Below, piece by piece: positions 57,305-64,000 of a DNA stretch of 64,000 nucleotides (positions are counted from its first letter, which is position 1; every line of letters begins with the position of its first letter). The DNA is from Lolium rigidum (taxonomy: Eukaryota > Streptophyta > Magnoliopsida > Poales > Poaceae), in the NCBI RefSeq assembly GCF_022539505.1, contig NC_061514.1, positions 37,229,769-37,293,768 on the forward strand, read 5' to 3'. The notes under the pieces were generated by a model that was given only the letters and a program-made list of their open reading frames with translations, was not told the DNA's origin and did not search any database. A program made the position numbers and the translations under genes.

Positions 57305-57945
57305 ACTAAGGCGATCAGGAGGAGGCTCTAAAACCCATCTAGGGTTTCGTCCCTCTCGTCGACGACGCTGCCGGTCCGCTCTGCCTCCGGTGGCCTTGGG
57401 GCCTGGAGGTGAGGCAGACCGCAGCCTCTCGCCGGCGGGAAGGTTTTAGTTCTTCGTTCAGTTTATTTTCGGTGTCTTCTTCGGGATGGTGAGGCGGCGG
57501 CTACTTCCTGAAGTCAGAATAAGGTCCTCCCCGTCCTATCCTCGCTCCGGTGGTGCATCTAGCGCCGGCGGAGGGCGCGTGGAGTTGTGTGTCCGACGGA
57601 TCTCCCGTGATCCAGTCGTCTTTCGTGTTCGATTTTGTGGTTTCAGGTCAGTCTCTTCCGATCTACGGTTATCATCATTGGCGATGGTTGCTGCTCTGAT
57701 GCGCTGGTCATTTGGGGCCTTAGCACGACGACTTCCCGTCTGTCTACTACAACAAGCTCTACTACGACAAGCTTTGCCTAGCTCCGGTGATGGAGGGGTG
57801 AGGATGGCGGCGCGCCTTCGGCTCGTGCTAGTGTCTGTAGTTGTCGCTAGGTGGTCCAATGATCTATTTGTAATTTTTATTACTTTTAGATATCTTTGTA
57901 CTACTATTGATGATTATTAATAGATCGGTGGAATATTCGCAAAAA
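57305..57945 (+). mobile_element. Retroposed sequence with poly(A) and 16-bp target duplication
   Basis: 641 bp, GC-rich at the 5' part, ending GTGGAATATTCGCAAAAA. It is flanked by AACTTCTTTTAGATTT (57289-57304 and 57946-57961). It encodes no reverse transcriptase. It may be the 3' end of a LINE, a SINE-like element or a retroposed transcript; the text before the tail (TTGATGATTATTAATAGATC) resembles other wheat retroposon ends. Confidence 0.85.
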
Positions 57946-57961
57946 AACTTCTTTTAGATTT

Positions 57962-58294
57962 TTTAGAAATATGATTTTCGAAAATTTTAAAATAAAGACT
58001 TCCATTTGAGTTTCCTTAGGAAACCTCATCAATAAGTAAGCATCCTTTTCCGAGCAGGTTTTTTCTACAGTAGAAAAAATGTCAGCGGAGCGTATTTTTC
58101 TCGACGAGGGTGGCAGAGGCCCGTGTAGGCCATGGGCCGCAGCCGGCTATTGACGACCATGATTTGTAGCCGATACCCGTACCGCTTGACCAAAGTACCA
58201 AACGCAAAGCCCTCACATGCATATTTCCTCTCCGTCGCCCGATCCAGATCCCCCGAGCTGAAACTGCAACCGCCCATAGCCCCTAGCGGTGTAA
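57962..58294. other. Unassigned stretch
   Basis: Pyrimidine-rich, leader-like sequence at 58195-58290 could be the start of a lost gene cut by the following MITE, but no coding frame supports this. Confidence 0.2.
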
Positions 58295-58893
58295 GAGCAT
58301 CTCTAGCAGAGCCCGTAAATGAAAATCGAAAAAAGATTCATGCCGAGACCGAAAATCCAACTCGGCATGTACTTGTAGGAGTTGATAGGGAGAACTGAAC
58401 ACCAAACTCTATTCATGGCGCACTGAAATTTCAGATGAGACCAATTGCTTTCGCCGGTACAGTCGCGGAATCTAGCCAAATTCGTGGCCGGCATGGCCGG
58501 CGCGAGCTTGTGGGCGGTGAGCTCGCACCGGCGTGGGGCTGCGAGGGGCAGGGCGGCCAGAGACGGGGCCGGGCGAGCTCGTGACGACGCAAGGCGAGTT
58601 CGTGGCGACGGGACGGGTCCAGCCCGTGGCGGGGCGGGGCCGGCGTGTGGCGGCGCGTGGCGTGGCGGGGCTAGTGCGGGCGGTCGTTGGTGGGTGACCG
58701 GCTCATCGGTGAGAACTCAGGGAAGAAGAAGCAAGAAAAAAGGAAAAAGAGGGGAAAAAAGCTAACAGGTTTTACAGTTTTAGTTTACGGGCTCTATTCT
58801 ATCCCAGCGATTTTTTAACCCATAAACACGAGTTTGATGAACTGAACTTCGGGTTTTCAGTTCGCGTGTTTACGGGCTCTGCTAGAGACGCTC
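58295..58893. mobile_element. PIF/Harbinger-type MITE, 599 bp
   Basis: Ends GAGCATCTCTAGCAGAGCCC and its near complement GGGCTCTGCTAGAGACGCTC, with TAA duplications (58292-58294, 58894-58896). The GC-rich centre (58500-58700) has repeated GGCG(A/G)G motifs. No transposase. Confidence 0.85.
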
Positions 58894-60975
58894 TAAGGAA
58901 CATACATCTGTGTCGGTCAATGGGTTGACGTGTCCTGGATCTTATGACATGTTGGTTAGCGTTGTTGAACATGAATGTCATTTGCTCTGTTTCGTGTATA
59001 CATACATGGCAAGCGAGGGCTCCGCGTGTGGTGTTTCTGTTTAAGCTGTATGCTTTGTTCAGGATCGTCCGCCCCCTTTTACCTGATAAATTTGCGAGCC
59101 TTCAGTTTACGACGTTGTCATTGCGTGTCTATTTTGCTCTGGCAAGAAGTTATATACTGTACATGGTTCATGCTCTGCATTCACCTATGTGTGTTCACAC
59201 TTCACACGGAGATGTTTTTCCACAAGTTATCTTGTGAAAAAAGTAATAAGTTACAAGTCTCATCCTGGGGAATTCTGGTGACAAATTCAACAGCGACACA
59301 ATACTGAAATGAGGCGCGCACACAGGTACACAACCCACAGAGGTGACCTGCCTCAACAGTCAACATTGCTTCTTGGCTGCTTGAAAGGCATGGACCAGAT
59401 GAACCCATCAGATCAACTAATGCAGACACAAATAGAAAATCACTGTGTCATCCATGGCGGTTGACTAATTGTGTACAGATATTAGATAAAAGACGGTAAG
59501 TTGGCAAACTGAAGCGATTAATTTCCTACAAGCCTCTCCTCACGATTGACCAGTACAGCGGGCCAATTTCAGCGTGCAAAAGGGAAGAACCGAAAGCACA
59601 CAACACATGTGATATCTGCGGAACAAACAATTTCATCAGTCAAACCAATTTGTACAATTCATTAGAGAAGTCGTACAAGTAGTATTAAATTTTGGTAAGT
59701 AAACATTAACATCACTACTACTGTGGACATTGTGCCAAGAGCTCCAGAGCTGAATCTTCTCAGCATATTTGGACAGAACCGACATTAGAAAACATCGAAC
59801 AGCTACAGAAGGTCTGTTTAATTTACAAAAAAATAGTGCTACACCTTCAACTCTTATTGTCAGCAATTCTCAAGTTTTTGGCTACATCTGGTATTATGTA
59901 TCAGTGAAGGTTAAGAGATTAGTGGTTCAAAAAGAGCTCCATTAGAGGGAAATTCTGAGCATCCCAGCTTATCAAATCTTTTGAAATATTCCTTGTTATT
60001 ATGGACTAAGGGATCATGGAGTAGAAAAGCAGAACCACCTGGTCTCTAGCTTACAGGCATACTGTTTACAAACGTATGAGCTAGCTGGCCACTAACAAAT
60101 CGAATTTAGTTAAACTCATGTAGTAGTAGTTTGATGCCTCAGCTAAGGTATCGTGCATCACATTATTTATAGGCACTTCCTTCAACCCAAGATCAAAAAC
60201 AATAGTTTGGCCACTAGTTTTAATGATGACAATATTATATGTTAGTAAAAAATACAACTAGTGATGAAAGCAGTATTTATGATGAATATGGCCATGTCAT
60301 CTCGATCATGGGTTTACAAAATTTTAAGCAACTAAAGTGACCAGAAGTGGAGAAAATAGACTGCCCACAAAATATAACTACATATAGTTATGAATAGGCA
60401 AACCATGTTAGTGGATAATAGCCAATTGCATATGCAAGTTAGGGACCGACAGATCTGCTGAGAAAATATCACGATTGACCAGTAAAAAGGAAAGAATTAC
60501 ATTTTGTTCAGATAAGCTTACCTGCTTAACAGTTCATCACAATAGCATAATTAACTGAACAATCAACCTATGTTTGCTGCAAAAGATCAGCTGCATCATG
60601 TTCATCACCAATGCTTGTTTCTGCAAAGCGTAACAAGTCAGCCAATGCCATTCCAACAAAAAGATAAATAGATATGAGGAAGGCATCAATGAGATATATA
60701 GCAGCTGTAATTTGAAGAAAAACACAACTCATTGTTCATACAACATTAGGAAAAGATAACAAAAACCACAACTATTGTCAAATTTAAAGAATGTAGAAGG
60801 AACACTATATACTGATGAATATAGTACAAATGAAGAACATATACTCAGACCATTTATTGGTCAGAAGATACAAGTTACCCAGAATTTTAAGCTTGTTCGA
60901 CGCCATATCAAAAATAAAATAAAATAACATACTAATAAAATGGTAGCACAAAAGTAATGATGACCACTTGGATTT
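58894..60975. other. Intergenic region, no gene seen
   Basis: AT-rich, with scattered short ORFs lacking motifs. Part of it near 62173 and below may be the 3' UTR of the minus-strand F-box gene, but I see no splice or polyadenylation signal I would trust. Confidence 0.35.
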
Positions 60976-61980
60976 AGGTTATCTTCAAATAATTTTAGCC
61001 AGAAAAATGAAATGAACACAATTACTTTTCCAAAGTAAATTGGACTTGGAACTCTCCTTACGACTCTCCTAAGTCCTAACAATGGTGTAATGAAAAAGTA
61101 TTCTTAAATTTCAAACAAAATCACCATTATGGATTTAATGCTATTAGCAAGATTAGCCAGGATAATGGATATTGAATTACAGAAATAAAACTAGCTTTAA
61201 GCTTTAAAAATGTACTTATTGAGCACTTGAGCTACCTATCTGATATTTCAGTTGGTTCAAGCTAGTTTTTCATTTAATTGTCTTCAACTTTAAACTGTTA
61301 TGTATTTATCTTGTGGAAAAACTGCACAACAGCTATGAACAAAACCTACCATCATATGATTCTTGCATATGTCAATAGGAAATAATATACCAATCTTGGT
61401 GTTCATTGTTTTTACTGCATTTGCATGGATATTTATGTAATAAACTGATAAAGACAGTTTGCTAGCTCTGACTTGGGCAAAAAATACAGAAATGAACACA
61501 ATTATTTCAAAGTAAATTGGACTTGGAACTCTCCTTACGACTCTCCTAAGTCCTAACAATGGTGTAATGAAAAAGTATTCTTAAATTTCAAACAAAATCA
61601 CCATTATGGATTTAAAGCTATTAGCAAGATTAACCGGGATAATAAATATTGAATTACAGAAACAGAACTAGCTTTAAGCTTCAAAAATGTACCTATTGAG
61701 CATTTGAGCTACCTATCTGATATTTCAGTTGGTTCAAGCTAGTTTTTCATTTAATTGTCTTCAACTTTAAACTGCTATGTATTTACCTTGTGGAAAAACT
61801 GCACAACAGCTATGAACAAAACCTACCATTATACGATTCTTGCATATGTGAATAGGAAATAATATGTCAATCTTGGTGTTCATTGTTTTACTGCGTTTGC
61901 ATGGATATTTATGTAATAAACTGATAAAAAAAATGTTAGCTCTGACTTGGGCAACAAAAATTACAGAAATGAAGCTAATA
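60976..61980. repeat. Tandem duplication, 477-bp period, just over two copies
   Basis: AAAGTAAATTGGACTTGGAA occurs at 61032 and 61509, and ACTGCACAACAGCTATGAAC at 61321 and 61798, both 477 bases apart. The copies are close to identical, so the duplication is young. It lies downstream of the F-box stop codon. Confidence 0.9.
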
Positions 61981-62173
61981 GTAGACCAAGTGCAGCCCAC
62001 CATGTGGCTAAATAGCACTAAAAAATTACAGATTTATATTTCTATACAATAATCATTAGATAAAACGTGATCACACAAGAATTGGAACAGAAATACAATA
62101 GAAACAAATTTCTGTTTGTTCAGGAGGTGATCAGGCAGCAAAAGGACAAGTGATAGGACGCTACTTCAAATTG

Positions 62174-63415
62174 TTAACTTAACAGAAAAGGGTGTGAACC
62201 GTATTCTGCCAAAAAATTATCGAAAATTAACATGATTTTGCTGTAACCGAAATGTGAAGGCATTCTATTACCTGAAGTGTAGACACTTTCAAATGGATGA
62301 TACTGAGAAAGGCATCTGGTTTCGCATAGTTTCTTGAACTGCAACGACTCAAGATGGACCATATAGAGGATGCCACATGTCCACAGGAACAACACATTAT
62401 TTTCCTCAGCATAGCCTAGTATTATTACTGATACTCGTTGTGACTCTAGGGAAAGCAGCTTGTCCAGTTCAATAGTTGTCGCGAGTGCCCATGAAGCAAC
62501 ACCATCACAATCAGTCTTCATCTTCCACAACTGAATGCTGGTGTCCATCGAAAAGAGTAAACCAAGGCTACCACCCTCTGCCCTCATATTCCAGAAGTGG
62601 TCATTTTCAAGCATATGCAGTGGCACCCGTATCACAGCTAGGCTTTGCTTCCCCAAATCAAACTCGAGAATTCCTTGAAAGTTCCCAGCAAGCACCCAGT
62701 AAAGGGAATTCCCAGCAAGCACAGCGGGCTTGCCAGTAAAAACCAAGGTGGGTACTTTAGCAAAGTCTTGAAAGATGGGATAATCACTCCTGGGAACCCC
62801 CAAGGGAAGCGGTGTTGAGATGAGATCGCCCCAGAAGCCGGTCTCTGACGAGTAGACGCAGGCGAGAGCTCGTCTGCGTTGCTTGTCCTGGTTGTCTGCC
62901 ACCGTCAAGACCACCTGGAAGTGGGCGCCGGCGCGAAGCACGGCCCCGTTGATTATCGTCCTCTCGGCATGTGTCGCGATCCCCGGTGGAATGGTGAGTC
63001 GGTGCTGGTCACCGGTGATAGGATCCCACACCAGCATCTGGTCGGGCGTGAAGTTGACGATGAGCACGAGGCCATGGCGGCATCCGAGGGACATGAAGCG
63101 GTCGCCGTGGCCGCGCTGCAAGGAGAAGCGCCCGGGCGGGACGCGGTCCGGGGCCTCTAGGATTGGCACGAAGGTGGGGACGTCGTGTTTGTCGAAGAGC
63201 CCGAGGAGCGGAGGGCTGCGGCGGTGGTGGCGGCGGAAGCGGCGGAAGAAGCCGGGGTCGGAGGCGAGGCCGTGCCAGCGCTTGCAGACGAGGGATGCGC
63301 GGGGGAGGGAGGAGGGCGGCGGCGGGAGGCGGAGGAGGATCTCTGAGAGGAGGTCGTCGTCTTCCAGCGGCGTCTTCACCGCCGGCGAGCGGGGGCGGCA
63401 TCGGGGGCTGCTCAT
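62174..63415 (-). CDS. F-box protein, 413 aa
   Basis: A single-exon frame starting MSSPRCRPRSPAV. The F-box is at about 16-58 (PLEDDDLLSEILLRLPPPP, LPRASLVCKRWHGLASDPGF), followed by FRRFRRHHRRSPPLLGLF and a long region with the feel of a grass F-box-associated beta-propeller (LVWDPITGDQHRLTIPP, LACVYSSETGFWGD, LAGNSLYWVLAG, ILEFDLGKQSLAVIRVP). F-box proteins join SKP1 and CUL1 in SCF ubiquitin ligases, and the C-terminal part binds the target; the target here is unknown. The ATG chosen is the first before the F-box and is preceded by stops. The C-terminus (AEYGSHPFLLS) might be altered by an unseen intron. The frame is intact and GC-rich at the 5' end, as usual in grasses. Confidence 0.88.
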   Translation of the reverse strand: MSSPRCRPRSPAVKTPLEDDDLLSEILLRLPPPPSSLPRASLVCKRWHGLASDPGFFRRFRRHHRRSPPLLGLFDKHDVPTFVPILEAPDRVPPGRFSLQRGHGDRFMSLGCRHGLVLIVNFTPDQMLVWDPITGDQHRLTIPPGIATHAERTIINGAVLRAGAHFQVVLTVADNQDKQRRRALACVYSSETGFWGDLISTPLPLGVPRSDYPIFQDFAKVPTLVFTGKPAVLAGNSLYWVLAGNFQGILEFDLGKQSLAVIRVPLHMLENDHFWNMRAEGGSLGLLFSMDTSIQLWKMKTDCDGVASWALATTIELDKLLSLESQRVSVIILGYAEENNVLFLWTCGILYMVHLESLQFKKLCETRCLSQYHPFESVYTSGNRMPSHFGYSKIMLIFDNFLAEYGSHPFLLS

Positions 63416-64000
63416 CTCGCCCTACTCGCTGATTATCTGGGAGACGGAAGGAATGTGGTGGATTCGAGTCGATCTAATGCCTAGAGAACAGAATGCGCGC
63501 CGGTGAGCTTGGGCGGCGGAGGCGGCGGCGGCCGGCGGAGGAGGGTGGCCGTCATCTCGATGTGGTGTGGTAGATTCTGAGTGAAGTGAAGTGCGGGCCG
63601 TAAAAAAGTGCAGTGCAGAGCCCAAAACTGGCCCGGATAGGAAACCCATGTGGGTGCTAAGTAAAGGGCAAACGTAAATTAAACAACCCCTCAAAAAAGA
63701 ACGTAAATTTAACACACACACACTCTCTCTCTTCTGAAAAACAAATTATTCGCACATATTGAAGATGGTTATAGCTTCATGAAAATCGTCCACGTGACAA
63801 AGAGGTCCTAATAAGCTTGTCTAGGCTCTAGGGGTGATTTGTTTGGATTTGTAACGCAATTTTTTAAAGATGTGACACAAATTTGGTTCACTTGAAATAG
63901 CAAGCAAGAACGAGATAAATAATTTATCATACGATCATGTTAAATAATCACCGAGACGTCATAAATTTAGTATATTTATTTTTAAAAATTAATTATGTAT
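63416..64000. other. Upstream region of the F-box gene
   Basis: Leader and promoter of the minus-strand F-box gene, then AT-rich sequence. A CA/CT microsatellite (63712-63734) is the only other feature. No TATA box is clear. Confidence 0.45.

Noticed and set aside
62879..63506. Plus-strand frames opposite the F-box gene
   Set aside because: Antisense shadows in GC-rich coding DNA; the minus frame carries the F-box.
1..64000. CRISPR arrays, prokaryotic operons, phage or defence systems
   Set aside because: No repeat-spacer pattern, Shine-Dalgarno-linked gene clusters or bacterial protein families; genes have introns and the DNA is full of plant transposons.

Overview
Nuclear DNA of a grass, most likely the Triticeae/Pooideae (wheat, barley and relatives). 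The evidence is intron-containing plant genes, a Gypsy element of a type I recognise from wheat (LTR ending in CATCA, primer site matching tRNA-Asp), Stowaway/Tourist-type MITEs, CACTA, Mutator, Helitron and L1-type LINE insertions, and one 100-N assembly gap (22731-22830). There are no prokaryotic operons, CRISPR arrays or replicons, and I saw no tRNA or rRNA gene. I could not run any search, so family names rest on motifs read by eye.

Layout. 1-7609: a Gypsy element with gag and protease but no reverse transcriptase, RNase H or integrase, between a clipped 5' LTR and a full 3' LTR. 7610-9313: mostly featureless, with a B3-like gene fragment. 9314-12920: a five-copy ~388-bp tandem array, split by a Copia-like solo LTR and flanked by two copies of a promoter fragment. 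13204-16354: a BSD-domain protein gene whose third intron carries a decayed transposon-type ORF between 320-bp direct repeats. 17645-19427 (minus): IMP3, a U3 snoRNP protein. 19558-30365: a local duplication in which the IMP3 5' flank and the leader of a SWEET-like gene each occur twice, with Gypsy debris and the gap between; the intact SWEET-like gene is at 29269-30365. 30886-35590: degraded transposons. 35595-36348: a Mutator-type element with long TIRs and 9-bp target duplications that may carry a gene fragment. 36690-43190: a tandem pair of small two-helix membrane protein genes, the second copy's 3' flank broken up by a Helitron, a CACTA MITE and a LINE. 43437-44626: MITEs. 45987-49501: a LINE holding a solo Gypsy LTR. 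49683-49793: a SWEET last-exon relic. 50336-54789 (minus): DNA topoisomerase I, 15 coding exons. 55562-58893: MITEs and one retroposed sequence. 62174-63415 (minus): an F-box protein gene with a 477-bp tandem repeat downstream.

The intact genes are unrelated housekeeping or lineage genes (rRNA processing, DNA topology, sugar transport, protein turnover) and form no operon or pathway. The features most worth a second look are: base differences between repeat copies that fall almost only at CAG/CTG sites inside transposons and repeats, which suggests a methylation-linked sequencing artefact; a SWEET-like protein with serine at both expected pocket asparagines; the IMP3-flank/SWEET duplication; and the datable nest of insertions around the twin small genes. 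I found no convincing undescribed biological system.
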